Origin: Darksidea phi
Lineage: Eukaryota > Ascomycota > Dothideomycetes > Pleosporales > Lentitheciaceae
Direction of reading: 5' to 3'
NCBI GenBank assembly: GCA_030770425.1
Contig: JASJFT010000055.1
Coordinates: 1 to 64,000, forward strand
DNA: 64,000 bases
This document shows, in pieces, positions 10,231 to 23,300 of this stretch. The number at the start of each line of letters is the position of its first letter. Position 1 is the first letter of the stretch. The position numbers were made by a program, and so were the translations under genes. The notes below the pieces were generated by a model, which was not told the DNA's origin, made no database searches, and saw nothing but the letters and a program-made list of their open reading frames with translations.

Positions 10231-10691
10231 TCTAGTAGGTAAGAAGAGATTATAAGCTTGAAGGGATATCCTATTAGCCGTATACTTATACTTAGTACCT
10301 TTGTACTTAACTAGTAGTTATTCCTAAAGCGATAGTAGTAATAATAATAATAATAACGGATTTTAATAGCTAAATTGTAGGGCTAACTCCGCTTAAGGAA
10401 TAAGCCGTAGCTATACTATATACTATACTTCTTGAGCGCGTTATACGCTTCTTCATAGGAGCCGTAGAGTAGGTCTGGAGGGGGCGCAATATCTCCCGTG
10501 TTGTGATGCTCAAGAACAAGAAAACGAACTCAACACCTACGTTCTTCCATGGCTGTCTACCTGTAGAGACGCGCTGGTGTCGCGGTGGGGTCGCGTTCAC
10601 AAATTACGCACCAAGCCAACTTGAGGAATGAATTTCCACTAGCACTAGCGTTTGGAGGCATATCTCATTTTGGGGACAAATCTCACCAGCC
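10231..10691. other. AT-rich decayed repeat grading into unique intergenic DNA
   Basis: 10231-10450 is AT-rich and stop-dense, likely more of the decayed MULE. 10450-10691 is the 3' flank of the SnoaL-like gene. No gene was seen. Confidence 0.45.
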
Positions 10692-11223
10692 CTACTGCGA
10701 ACCTTTGTTTGGAAAGTTGTAGTACGATCGCTCGTGCACGATCTTCCACCCACGCACAGCTTCATCTGATAAGCTCCCATCCCATTGTGCACCTTCACCC
10801 TCCCATCTCCACCAAAACAGCGAGACGCCAATCAAGCGCAGTGTGTCCCCCGCTTTGAGGCCTGCGAGGGGAAGGTCCATTGCAGCTTTTCCCTCGCATC
10901 TCATCTCGCAAACCACAAACTCCGGCGTGAACCCCGTTGTCTTCGGCTCGGTAATGCGGAAAGTGGGCATGGCGGAGTACGCTTGGGTGTAGAACTCGCG
11001 TATCGCGTCGATACCCTCGTGAGAAATACCATTCACTTTGTGATGCCATGTTAGCCGGGTCTCATCACTGAGTCAAAGGTTCAGCTTCCGTACCTACGTT
11101 GGTGAACACGGCGTCCTTTGCGTGCCATGACATGAGCGCATCGACATCGCGCTTTTCTGATGCTTCCCGTACGCTCGCTAAACGGGCTTCGATCAGAGCT
11201 TGAATTGCCTCTTGACTATGCAT
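10692..11223 (-). CDS. SnoaL/NTF2-like domain protein
   Basis: Two exons, 11223-11094 and 11035-10692, join in phase to 157 residues. The 58-nt intron starts GTACGG, has GCTAAC as branch site and ends AAAG. The protein is one SnoaL-like cone fold: an N-terminal helix (QEAIQALIEARLASVREA), a conserved MSWHAKDAVF segment where many members have a polar catalytic or binding residue, and a C-terminal strand with GWKIVHER. Single-domain fungal members are cytosolic proteins of about 130-160 residues, so the length fits. Some related proteins are isomerases, cyclases or dehydratases, but no biosynthetic neighbours are present, so no substrate can be named. The minus-strand start at 11223 is the first ATG of an open exon. 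Confidence 0.75.
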
Positions 11224-12952
11224 ATCGTTATGATCTCAACTAAATGTTGTCTTTGTACAAGGTTTGTCGCACGAGGGTGCTGAAACGGCAGAATCACTGA
11301 GATTCTTGAATTGGTTTTGAGGTAGTGAAGAGAAGCTATCTCAGAAGGTGCAGAAGAAGTAGAGCTTCTTGTTGGAATTGCAATCGCTGCCTAGCACACG
11401 TGACCTCGTATATATAGTCTTCCCCGCACCTTGTGACTGCACTGGTACGGGCTGGCTAAGCAGAAGTGACTGTCACTTCTGACAAGGCTACATTACACTC
11501 GCTTTTATATCTTGTTTATCCTACCATCCTACGGAGTTCGCATTCTCAGCCTTGCAGCTTGACGGAACTTTCAGGTGTCGATTGCCTCATCGCCCTTCCC
11601 CGCAAAGCCATGCAAGGCGCCACGGTTTTCCTGCTGTCCAATAACTAGCGAAATGATGTTACTTGACAACGGCATATCTGCAGGCACTCGACTGGCGTTC
11701 TAGCTAGCGTCAAGAATCCCTTGTATAGAGGGATAGAATGAACACTGTCCTGAGTAGCGTCCCGAACACCTTCTACATGAAGACCCAGTATCGCGCCTGG
11801 ACCGTAACTCAGGTTGACGGACCGATAGCCTCTGCGATGAACCGTACTGGCACACTGGATGACTCGGTTGAGCAGAACCGCGATAGGGTATGTTGGGACT
11901 ACGGCAAACCAGGCAAGTTGCCATAAAACCGTAGTCGAATGCTTGCGAGACTGTCTTTCCAAACTGGTGACATGTCCGGCGGCCGCTATTACTGCGACAT
12001 GTAAGGCGATCGTCTTAAATGATGATTTCTGTCCATGTTCGCACCGGCGCCTCCAGGGAAGCACGAATCCAAAAGTCCTGCTGTAAGTTGAGTATTTAGG
12101 AAAGCCACCACAAGGGTCAAGGAACTGAATACCTCCATGAGTGTGATGCAGCACGGCCGGTGATGCTAGCTGCAATGACAGTCCGGAACTGGCTGTATAA
12201 GTCTTTAAATGTGCGCTCACTACCAAATCTGGGAGCTCTAACAGGATTGAAAGCGAGAACGCGTCTGTGAAGATGCTAATGTCGAAGAACTTAGAGGTTG
12301 GGCTCAGCTAAAGCTTCCCGGCGGTGCTGCTAAGCCCAAACGCCACAACGCCCTCTAATTCGCTGGCGCAAGAGCTTGAGTTGCTCCTCCAAAGTCAATA
12401 ACAGCAAAAGGAAAACCACCCCGCAAGATCTTTCTCGATCTACGCGCCAGAAAATCCAACGTCTCCAGCACAACCCTGTGGCCGGAGCGGGTCGCCCTCC
12501 CTGCTAGGGTTACTAAGGTGCGAGGATTCATAGCTTCAGCATAGAATTCTGGCCCAGCGCCTCACAAGCCTTTTCTAAACAGTTTCGAGATAAGTATCGC
12601 CCGCAATAGGCAAACGGGAGGCAAGCGATGGTGGCGTATCTTCAGTCTGGGCCTAACTTTTAGCTGGCAAATCCGAGCAATACACGACAGCCACGGTGCA
12701 CCACTACGCACGGCAAGTGATAACACGCCAAGGAATTTACCACTTGAAGTAGTACGCGATAGGTGTAGTTAGCGTGCTACATTCCGATTGTGGTCGAGGC
12801 AATACCTTGGGTACGCTGCGCTTTTCAGCTCGCAGCCTCTTAGCTCGTATTTAATGAGGATGCGCTCCCCCCCACATGTTCAGTGCTGTACCTTTGTCTT
12901 GCGCACGCGATTGTCTGAGCCTAAACACGGAATTTGGGATATATGATTCAGA
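11224..12952. other. Intergenic, 1.7 kb
   Basis: A 193-codon frame lies on the minus strand at 11645-12226, but it lacks motifs and competes with open frames on the plus strand. No convincing gene, RNA or repeat was seen. The left end is the promoter of the SnoaL-like gene and the right end that of the secreted Cys-rich protein. Confidence 0.45.
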
Positions 12953-13869
12953 ATGATGTTTACGTACAGACTCGCAGGTGCCACGCTCGCATTGAGCGGA
13001 GTTGTTAGCGCGATACAACTGCATCAACCTCGCGCTACGCCCGTCCACCAGAGATACCACGAAAATGGGTGGACGCCGAAACCGACGACGAAGCCAAAGC
13101 CGTTGATGGAGTTGTTTAAGAGGCAAGAGGACCCAGCGTTTTGCGGTTATCTTGAGGGAGATGGCGGTACGTCTTTTCTTAAATGTTAGATTGCCCTTCC
13201 GAAGAATCACCTACTGAATGATATTAGAATCGGCTATCTCTTGCGACATCGGAAGCAGCTGTATGTACGACGACGTCTTCAGCTGGTTTGGATGCTGCAC
13301 GGGAACCTCTATCACAGACTGCGATGTCTACACCGCATGTGTTCGAAGCGATGCTATTGACGACTGTCTGAGTAGCTCTGACTGTGCCGAGGACTCGCTC
13401 GCGATGGTTTGGTAAGCATCCTCCCCACACCCAGATTTCCAAGTTAACACGCCAAAGCACATCCGAAGACTTACCTTTCTGCGCAACCCTCGTTACTAGC
13501 GTCTCCGGCCTCGCTTACGGCCATTTCGTCTGCGCCGATTCCTCCACCTTTCTCGAAGTACTCCCAACCTCGGTCGACAGCCCTGACTCCACTTTCTCCC
13601 TTCTCACGGAGTCAACCGATGGGCCGACGAATACGCGCACTTCTAGTGCAAGGAGGTCGACGTCCACTGATGATGAGGACGAAACAGATAGTGGAACGGC
13701 CACGAGAACCACGAGAAGTAGGACGTCGGCTGCTAGCGTGACGCCGACACCGGCACAGGAGACGGGTCCACCTGCAACAAGTTCGACGACTGCAGGGGCT
13801 GTGAGGACAGCGGAGGCAGTTGTTGGGGTGGTAGGTGGAGTTGCGGGCATGCTTGCTTTGCTATTTTGA
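12953..13869 (+). CDS. Secreted Cys-rich protein with Ser/Thr stalk and hydrophobic C-terminus
   Basis: Three exons, 12953-13166, 13228-13411 and 13458-13869, join in phase to 269 residues. Introns are 61 and 46 nt with GTACGT/TTAG and GTAAGC/AAAG ends. Layout: signal peptide (about 1-20, ending SAIQ), a WTPKPTTKPKP segment, a Cys-rich domain (about 60-160) with CGYLEGDG, SWFGCC, DVYTACV and PFCATL motifs, a Ser/Thr/Pro-rich stalk (about 175-245), then a hydrophobic tail (VVGVVGGVAGMLALLF). This fits a GPI-anchored or single-pass cell-surface glycoprotein. The Cys-rich block, with residues flanking each splice site, matches a family common in Dothideomycetes secretomes whose role is unknown. 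Either of two adjacent ATG codons could be the start. Confidence 0.75.
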
Positions 13870-14492
13870 TTGGTGTGCCGTCCAATCGGGTGACAGGGTT
13901 GTCGTGGCAATGTGTAGTTCTCATCTAGTACCATAAGTACATATGCTCTGGCACTTTTCACCATGTACTATTTGCAGGAGCAAACATATAGTTCTATTTA
14001 CTCTGTAGAAGCATCAGTTGAGAGGAAAGTGATGTTGAAAGCTAGTCGAGACTCAGTGGGTTTTGGTGCCGGTGGTAAGCGAGCTTACACGCTCCCAGTC
14101 CCCCAGCAAAGCCCCGCCCACACCAATTGTTCCATTCTCGGCCTCATAGTACCCTCCCGGGTAGACATGTCATGTATTAGTGCGAGAGCGCCTTGTTCGT
14201 TGCTGCCTGAACGCAGGTCTCACGAGTGTGGCTGTGTTGCTTCTCTTACCGGTGTGGGGTTGGGGCTTGCATCTCGCTCGTATATTCCCCTGCATGTCTG
14301 CACGCTCGACAGCCTTCCATTGGTCAATTCCATATGCAGCCCGTCAGTCTAGCGTTGTTCGCAGCAACTCTGCTTAAAAGCTGGTTAGCTCCGAATGGGA
14401 GGCTGGGGGAACGTGATAACGGTCTTTGGAGGTTTCATTTAGGTTCGTTCACGGGCTTCCGTCGCTGCTGAAATACCTTTTCCTTGCTCGCC
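13870..14492. other. Intergenic
   Basis: Short frames only; holds the 3' end of the secreted protein gene and the promoter of the DUF6594 gene. Confidence 0.45.
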
Positions 14493-15983
14493 ATGGCTGC
14501 CGACAGCTTAAGCGTAATCAGTACGATCGCTTCCCGCGACTCTTTGGAGATCATGGACGAGCCGAAGAAAAGCTGCCATAGGAGTGCTAGCGAAAAGAAG
14601 GTGGGATGGGGTCCTATGCCTTCTCGTTCGCAGAAACATCGTCGCGCAGGACTCGACCGAATGACATCGCACATGATGGAATCGCGAGGCCAATCTGGAG
14701 TACTTTTCAGGAGATTCGATAGAGTCAACTTGAGAGTTTTGCTGATGATGGAAAGAGAGATTGCAGAGTTAGAGGAGAGACTAGAGCTAGAGGAGGAGAA
14801 GAGGGTTGTTGATGACGAGGTCGTGGGGACATTAGAGAGGGAGTTGAGGAGAACGGTTAAGGAGTATTGTAAGTTGATTTTTGAGTAGAGCATGAATGCG
14901 CAATAGGTTTTTGAGCTCACAAGCGCAGACAAAACCGTCCTCCTTACACAACAAATGCTAGCCCTCTCCCGCCCAAGCTCCAACGCCCTAAACGAAAGCC
15001 GTCGCGCCTTCCCACCCGACCACGGTCAAAGCAACTTCATCCTCTCAAAATATCATAACCCCTACAACTTCGCCGATCTGAGCTCTCTTGTTGGATCTCC
15101 GGATTCCGACCTCTTAACCCGCATCTTCGAGAAATTTTCAGACGGGAAGAACGTTGCGCACCTCGTCACCTTTCTGAGCGCGTTATGCGCAGTGTTCTTC
15201 CTAGTAGGCGGTATGGTGGGTTTGTATTTCGTGGAGAATATAAGAGCAAGGTTGGGACTGGTAGGGATGTTTACCGTACTTTTTGCGGCAGTGATTGCGG
15301 CGTTGACGAGTTCGAGGAGGCAGGAGGTGTTTGTTGCTACAGCTGCGTGAGTTCTTTCTCTTCCTAAATAGAGGGCGAAGCTAATAAACAACAGATACGC
15401 CGCGGTTCTAGTCGTCTTCGTAAGCGGCAATATCGCTGCGAAACCCGAGCCCACTATCTGCAGGCTTGAAAATAGCAATGGCAACGCAGCAAACGCAAAT
15501 GCGGAGACCCTCGGTACCGGATCTCCAATACTCAACACCGCGGCAGCTGTCACCGTCACAGCCGTTGAAACTTCCACCCTCACCTTCTCTGAGACGGGCA
15601 GTATGCGCACCATCCTCAGCACTGTCGTTGCCACAATATCGAGCACTCCGACCGTTATCATGAAGAAAGGGGAGATGAGCGGCCTTGCAAAAACAGGGAT
15701 TGGCGTTGGCTCTACCGTTGGAGCATTGTTCATTATAATGCTTATGGGCGGTTTTGTGGTGTGGTTACGGCAAAAGACTTGGTTTGGTGAGGAAGGTGTG
15801 TTCTCCATTTTTGCGCGTAGGAAGCGGTCGAAGGATTGGAGAGCGGATGGAAGGACGGACCAGAGAACAAGGGCGAGAAGACCAACTCAAAGTGCGAGTA
15901 GAAGTAGTGCGAAAACAGAGAAGGGAAAGGGGAAAGCTGTGGTCGAAACAAAGGAAAAAGAAAGGCAAGTGATATGGGTCTGA
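14493..15983 (+). CDS. DUF6594-domain membrane protein with extended C-terminal half
   Basis: Three exons, 14493-14868, 14929-15346 and 15395-15983, join in phase to 460 residues. Introns are 60 and 48 nt. The start at 14493 (CGCCATGG) is preferred because upstream codons lack an ATG. Residues about 70-130 hold the DUF6594 helical part (RRFDRVNLRVLLMMEREIAE) and a coiled coil. Three membrane segments follow (about 205-228, 232-252 and 260-280), with the family-typical SSRRQEVFVATAAYAAV. Most DUF6594 proteins end there. This one goes on for about 180 residues: a Ser/Thr-rich segment with IICRLE-like and TSTLTF stretches, a fourth membrane helix (TVGALFIIMLMGGFVVWL) and a Lys/Arg-rich tail. The function of DUF6594 is unknown. 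The extension has the layout of a small surface sensor, which is inference only. Confidence 0.75.
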
Positions 15984-16393
15984 ATCTTGCTTCTTAGGGC
16001 GATATGGATCAGCACGCTCCAGTATCCTTTCGGAGTCTCAGACCTAGTATACGGTGTCGCGGTCGAGTTCCTCACTTCCGTTAGATAACAGCAACTTCCT
16101 AGGTATATTCGCTACTTTTGCTCCGGTCTTGGAAAGCGTATCGATCCCATTCATTATCTCCTCAGTCTGCTCAATCGGCGTTGGCTTAGGCGTCAGATCT
16201 ATGAAGACAAGAAAAAGCTCTGTACTGTCTTGGAACTATTTACAACGAGTGGACATCAAAATTGTCCGATCAAGAAGGACATAGGTTCGTTTATCATCTG
16301 GACTCTTTCAATCATTAATATCGAGCAGAAATCGTGGATCAACGAGGATAAAGAAAAGGGTGAAGCGAGGTATGAGGAGGTCGAAGCTAAATG
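15984..16393 (+). other. Possible decayed or multi-exon membrane-protein gene
   Basis: Two open stretches look like protein: 15999-16085 (WISTLQYPFGVSDLVYGVAV) and 16098-16393, which stays open for about 98 codons without an ATG and ends EEVEAK then TGA. An overlapping frame (FATFAPVLESVSIPFIISS) is hydrophobic. No single set of splice sites joins them convincingly, so this is either a short exon-rich membrane-protein gene or its remnant. No family was recognised. Confidence 0.25.
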
Positions 16394-17330
16394 AAAGGAA
16401 GTGATGCGTGATTTTTATCGCTTTTAAAACGAATTGTGCCCGCTGATACCGATTTACCAACAGGTAGAATTGGCATCCTGACGTTCTTCATCGAGATCTT
16501 ATACGGAAGAGGTGATGCGTAACGCCCCGGGACTTTCCCTACGGATTAGATATCGCATACGGAGTTGGAACTCGTATACGCTGGTTACTGGGGACCAACA
16601 TTTCGTACCAAATGTGTTGCCGCCAGCTTAGCCCAAGCCAACCCTTACAGAGGAAAAGCAATGGCAAGTATGAAGAGTTGTACACGGAATTCTCTATCGG
16701 ACACTACACAACCACTATGATACATTCATTGGCACCTTTTGTTGCCACTCTCGTGTCCATCCCACCCCCTACCGTACCCACTGAATTCCCAATCCATCCC
16801 AATTGTTCCCGTTCTTCGGGTCCTGTCTCCAAACGCTCTTCTGCATCCTCTCATATCGCCTTCGCAGCTATTCCCGAGGAACTATCCAGAGTTCTACCCT
16901 TTTTCCATACCCTAAATTAAGAAACACCATAGAAATACCACTCCACTAGTCTTGAGGGAGGAGCCAAAAAAGGACGCGCCCATGCTGATGTGCTTCCAAA
17001 CATCGAGCCTTTACCTATCGTATTCGTTCTCACCGTAAAAATGCTTGGCAAAGGAAATCCATGATAAAGCGCTACGCAAAAGGGACTAACCGAAAGAAGA
17101 GAAAGGAGTCATAGTACAAGGCAGTCCCGGGACTCCATGCAGGTCGTTACTCGTTGTGCCAGCCTACCGGTCAATAATTATGTCCTGTCTTGTGATCGAT
17201 AGGGTTGTTGAAAGAGCGAGTTCCGCGTGCGCCGAGTCGCTGATGCAAAGTTGAGTAGTATTGAAAGTGTTGTTGCTTGGTGTATGTGTATACGCTTCGA
17301 TCGAATCCTGCGCCGCCATCTGCGCGTGTA
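16394..17330. other. Intergenic, downstream of the histidine kinase
   Basis: No gene identified. Contains a 102-codon frame at 16612-16920 that is Ser/Pro/Thr-rich without motifs. The right end is the 3' untranslated flank of the kinase gene. Confidence 0.45.
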
Positions 17331-20300
17331 TCAATACTTTTTTGGCTTCATAAGTTCCGGTGTTTTCATCTTGTCCACTGGATCCAAGAATTTGGTCATA
17401 ACCAAAGAGAGCTCTTTAAAGGCGACCGGTTTCGTGACGTATGAGTTGAAGCCTGCTTCCACACACTTGGAGTAGACGTCACCGAGCACATTGGCCGAAA
17501 GAGCGACAATGGGGTGGCGCCGATATCCGTTCTTCTTTTCCCAGCGGCGGATTTCTTTGCATGCTTGGTACCCGTCTTTGTTAGGCATATGGAGGTCGCA
17601 CTATAGAGACATCAGCAGATGCAGAAGCGAAGGGGATTTGAACTTACGAGGATGATAGAGTAGTAACCAGGCGGCTTTGAAAAGACCGTTTCAGTACATT
17701 GGACTCCGTCCAGCACTGTCTCCGTCTCAATCGAGATTTTGGCCAGGAACTTGAGCACGACCTAGCATATGATTAGCAAGAACATCAAATGGGATTGGTG
17801 TCAATTCTTACAGTTTGATTGATATGGTTGTCCTCCACCAATAGCACCTTGTGGCCTTTGTCGCCCAGCCTTCTCTTAAGTTCTTCGAAGACTAGCTTCT
17901 GGTTGAACACGACCTGTTGCGCAGTATCTTGGTTGCGATCGGTGCTCGATTCGCGTTCTTTCTGGGGGTCAAAGATGACAGCAAACTTCGATGGTTTGAG
18001 AGGTCGGTAGATGAACTGAAGTCGGCGATCTGCTAACAGCTGCTCATAGTCGTATGCAGGTGCTTGCTTGACAAGTTCCTTCTTTTGTGCAGGATCAGAC
18101 ACTACCACGATCGAAGTATTCTTATGCACTGTTGAGTGCAGGATCTGATCCATGATTGCAACGACTTCGACCGTATCGTGAAGCACAAGTACCACATGAG
18201 TGAACAATACAGGGTCGTCACCACCGATCATCCTTTGCGCTTCCATCAGATTCGGTTGACCTGTGACCTGATGTGGGATGCCGGAAGGAAGTGTATTGTC
18301 AATGTGTCGGATAGTGGCTTCTCGACTATGGACTAGCGGGCACACAACAAGGATGGAGTACATGGGAGGCTGTAATGTGCTTCCAAGTGGCGATAGACTG
18401 CGTTGCGGAACGGTTGACCGGACGGTGTTATCCGATTCGAGTGACTCGGAGGACTCGTCCGAGGGAGCATCGCGGTCACTTCCCGTTTTCCTAAGTGGAA
18501 GAGCAAGCTTGATGTCTGACTCTCCGGGCAAAGTTTTTTCTTGTATGTATGAGGAAGCGGATGATCTCTCGGATCGTAAGCTTGACTTCCCGGTAAGTGC
18601 AGTGCTCGTGAGTGAATGGTCAGAACTTCCAGATGAAAGCGAAGGCGACTCGCGGGATAGCTCTGACGTTGTTAGGCTAGGCACAGGAGATTTGATGGAA
18701 TCACTTCTTTCGGAAGATGCGCTGGAGACACGACCCTGGCGGACATTTGCTGTGATTTGAGGTAGCATGGGTTTTTGTAGTGGCAAAGCCTGAATAGGTA
18801 GTGATGGGTTAAGCATCCCCGGTTCTCCTGCAGGTGTTCCTGGCGTAGCTACTTGTGGTTTCGGAAAATCGTCGTTAGTTGGAAGACCAAACTTGATAGT
18901 GAAGAAGAATGTTGAGCCCTTTCCGGGGACACTCCGAGCGTCCATCTTGCCGCCATGTAGTTCAACAAACTGCATTGAGATGGCCAATCCAAGTCCAGTC
19001 CCTCCATGTTGCCTGGTGCTGCTCGCGTCAATCTGGCTGAAGCGTTTGAATAGGTACTTCGCTTCGTGTTCGTTGAATCCTCTTCCGGTATCGACAATCT
19101 CGAATTGAATCATGGTCTCGTTATCTTGTAGGGCGTTGGCGCGATCGGAGGGTTGCAGCCGACAGCGCACGAAAATCTCGCCCTTCTCCGTGAATTTAAT
19201 CGCGTTGCCAACTACGTTCAGGAGCACCTGACGGATACGGAACTTGTCTCCCTTGACCATCAGCGGCACGCCTTCATCCACGAGATAGTTGAGTTCGAGG
19301 CCCTTCTGGATAGCGAGACCCATGTTGAGATCATTGACTTCTTCGAGAAGGGAAGGTATGTGCAACCACTCCATTGTGAGCTTTATCATACCTGCCTCAA
19401 CCTTGGACAAGTCGAGGATGTCATTGATGAGATTGAGTAGACTATCGGTACTGGCTTTGATGATGTTGACGTGCTCTAGCTGTTCGCCACTGAGTGTGCT
19501 GTCCAACAAGAAGTTCACCATTCCAGAGATACCGTTGAGCGGCGTTCTAATCTCATGAGACATATTGCTCAGGAATCTAGTCTTGGCATCCATAGCCTCC
19601 TTTAACGTCTGCTCGAGCAATTTGTGGTCGTTGATATCTGTCGCAGTGCCGTACCAGGTCTCCTCGCCCGTCTCTTCGGCAAGTGACTTCTCCAAAAGTA
19701 TTCTGACGAGGTGCCACCTATACTCGCCTTCTTTATTGCGCAATCTGACTTCTGTGGAATACGATGCGCGGCCAGATGCGTCCTTCGTTATCCTGAGAAT
19801 ACCAGTGCTTGCAAGCTTGGACAACTTCGCTTGGGGCAGGTCTATCCTCCCTGGAGAACTTCCAGGACTAGTGACAGTTTTCTCCGTTTCGGACGAGTCT
19901 TCTGACGATGAAGAGTTTTGTCGAGTGTGTTCCGACGGTAGAGATGTCGGTACGTTGAGCGCCGCAGTTCCGTCCTCACTCATCTCCGGTAGCTTACATT
20001 TGATGACGTCGTCAGGATGGACATGCTCTAGGAATCCACTGCCATGGGCTTGGATTTCGGTTTGACCAGAGAAAGTCTCCCATTGCGAATTGCAGAAGGT
20101 AAGTCCGCGGCGATCTGACACCACAAAGACGATCTGCGGACTAGAATTGGCAAGGCCCCGGTATTTGGCTTCCGATGCGGCTGTCTCTTGCTGACGTGCA
20201 GAATTGAGTTCGGCAAGATGCTGTTCATGAAAATCCATGTTTGTGCCGATCCAGTGTACAATCTGCTGCCGCTTGTTCTTCAATGGTGCCACCCGCACAT

Positions 20301-23300
20301 AGAACCATCGATAACAATCGTCAAACCTGCGTAATCTGACCTTCTTTTGCAGCTGTTGCCCCGTGCGGAGTGATTTGTTCCACTGCTCGATATAGTCATC
20401 TCGGTCTTCAGGGTGTATAGCGTCCCAAGGACCCCGTAAGACCTGATGTGACTCTTGCCCTCGATAGATTAGAAATTTAGAATTCGCCCACGTCAGTGCG
20501 CCGGTCGTGGGTAGTGCTGTGAATATCTGCACAGGCAACGAGTCGATAATAGTACGCAGAAGATTTTCGGAGGGGGGTGGCATGGGGATATCGTAAGTCT
20601 CCGCCATAGAGATACTTCTCGAAATAGAAGGCGGCGCTGCTGGGGTCCGCGTGCCTGGAGTAGTCGCTGTTGGAAGTGATTGGAAGGAAGAGCTGAAGTC
20701 TGCACCATACGAATGTAAGAGAGAGTGACCACGCGTCTGATGACTCTGCGACTGCGCTATACCCTGTCGACGAGCGCCTAAAGCATCGTCTATGGGCATC
20801 TTCTCGTTGCGAGGTGTTTTCATATCCTCTTCGGCACCCTTGGGCGCTGCACCGATACTAGCTCGCTTGAGTGGCCGTTTGTCCGGTTTTCGATTTTGCT
20901 CTTGAGAGGCTGGGGTGCTATGGCTGGGCGCTCGCGTGGTATTTTTCTTCCTTGCGTCAAAGTAACTTTCAACAGCTTCACTACCAGCGAGGTGACCTGG
21001 AGTGCTGTTGACAGAGTGTCTGCTGGAGAATCCCAAATTAGACGAGTCCCAGCCTGGAGTGCCTATGATGGAACCACTAGGGCTGTACCTCGACCGACTA
21101 GAATAGTCTGAAGGGCTGGTCACACTGCCGCCAGTGGAGTGGCCGATGTCTTCAAGATCAAGGTGGAGTAAATCATCAAGACTGTCCTGATCGGAAGTTG
21201 CGAATGGCACTCTCTGCCCGGTCAGTTGTCGACGTTGACGAACGCCCGTTGCTTGGGCTTGGGTGTTGGTGAATTGCCACGCATTCGAAAACGATGTTGC
21301 TAAATGGGGACCTAGGTGCTTGAGTGAATCGGTGAGATTGCGCGGGTACGGTACGATTGGAGACAGGATCGAGAGTATTGCGATCGGCGCTTTCCTTGGG
21401 TGTTCCTCATTCCACGGAGAATCACTCTTTAAAGACTGCTCTGAAGTCCTCCGCGACATGGAGGGAGTGCAAGAAGGCGACGCAGGGTCGGGTGGCTGCA
21501 TGACTTGTGATAACGTCGGGTGAATAAGTGGGATGTGTGAAACGGTACTAGCCTTGTCCACACCAATGGCCTCGACTGGACCATATTGAGTGTAGTCTTG
21601 TGATGAGTTGGTAGGGTTAAAGCTCTCCTCGTCGACATTTCCAGTTGAAAAGAAAGGATTTTCGCTTGGGTCGTTCTGTATCGCTGGCGATGGAGCAGGT
21701 GATTGGGCCCAGGGTGAGCTTGGATATTGCTCGTACTCTTCATAGTGTGGCTTTAATCTGGTGCCGCTCTGCTCTATGCTTGCAGCTTTCGCTGGGATAT
21801 TTTTACGTCCTCGAATATTGTCAGTTTGCTCTGGTATGGGAGCAGTGGGCTGTTTTTCTGATGTTTTGATGTGTTCTTCGTGTTCAGGGTCCAATGAGCC
21901 TGACTTGGACGTCGACAGAGAGGTCGAGTAATCTCTTATCAGCGTCACCAAACGCCCCCGCTCCAGCACTCGATTGATACCAGCGTTGTCGATGAGGGGG
22001 TCGGGTTCGTGGTCAAGGGCTCGCAGCACAGGGAATACGGCGTTAGGCGGTGTGCCTTCACCAATACTAGAGAAGTCGGGATCGCTAAATGCGGGTTCTT
22101 TTGGGGGTGTAGGGGCAGGTTGTTGATACGTGGCTCCGTCGAACGACATGGGTGAGACTTGTCGTAGTGGGTGATCTGGTCTTGCACCGGATTGTGGCGC
22201 ATGGCTCACCGTTCTCAACGGGCCACGCGGTCGCGCAGGTGAGGTCGACATAGGACTTTCCAGTGACAGCTCTTGCTTATGCCGTTCATGCCCTGCGAAC
22301 GAATGCCGGGTTGCGAACTTCGGCCTCCATTCCGGTAGCGAAGGTACGGGTGGCATATCGACAGGACTTGTCTGTTCTGGAGTCTTTGGCCTCTCAACTG
22401 TCTCCGACTGACTTGGTCCTCTTGTGTCTTGGAATGTGGGCGCTCGCGGGCTATCATCTGGTGGAGACGTGTGATAAGTGGTTTTCTGGCCCCAGGGGAC
22501 ATTTTCGATATCAGATGCGTCGGCCGGCACCGCCAATGTTGCTCGTTCCGCTCCATAACAATCGTGCATAATAGTGGTGACGCAGCTCCACCACGCTGCA
22601 AGTCCTGGTTCTAAGCCTAGCCTCAAGACGAGGTCATACAAGTTCGGGCTGGGAAAACGTGGATCTTCGGGCAGTGGGCTCTGCAACATCGTTCCGCTAG
22701 GCGCAAATGGGGTGCGTGATGCAGCCGGCGTGCTTGATTCAGAGGCTATGCGCTCCCGAGGCGTTGCGTAGTCTCTGTTGTTCATGGCGGACACTGTTGG
22801 AGACAGACTCGTAAACGGCTGGTGGAACGATGTCGACCATATCATGGGCGTGTTCGGCACGGTAGGGAATGGATACGATGGGGTGCGCAGGGCACGCGCA
22901 GCCGGTGTGGGTGGAACACTGCCGCGGATAGTCCTCGCCGACTCGGTCGATTCGGTGGAGGCGGTCAGGCCCGTGGGCAATGGGCTACTAAAGGCTCCCT
23001 CTAGCGTAGGTGACATGATCGGCATAGACTCCTCCTTGATGGGCGACACCCGCCGTGTACCCGGCGCACCCGTCGCACTCTTCATTCGCGCACGTTGCTG
23101 TTTCTGTATAGCCCTCAATTGCAGGGTCCGTAACCGCTCGATCTCTAGCTCGTCCGGGGACGAATTCCCCTGCGGCGAATCCATCTGAAGCTCAAGCATG
23201 CCTTCCGCACCCCGTCCTAGGCTATGCGGCTCTCCTGCCGGCGCGCTGTCGCTGGCGTCCGTGTCCGTGGCATCCTCATGCCCTTCTTCGGGCGCCAGCA

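Noticed and set aside
11645..12226. 193-codon frame on the minus strand
   Set aside because: No motif, signal or membrane pattern; overlapping open frames on the other strand; composition is not convincing.
15062..15808. 248-codon minus-strand frame
   Set aside because: It is the antisense of the DUF6594 exons, which have splice and domain support.
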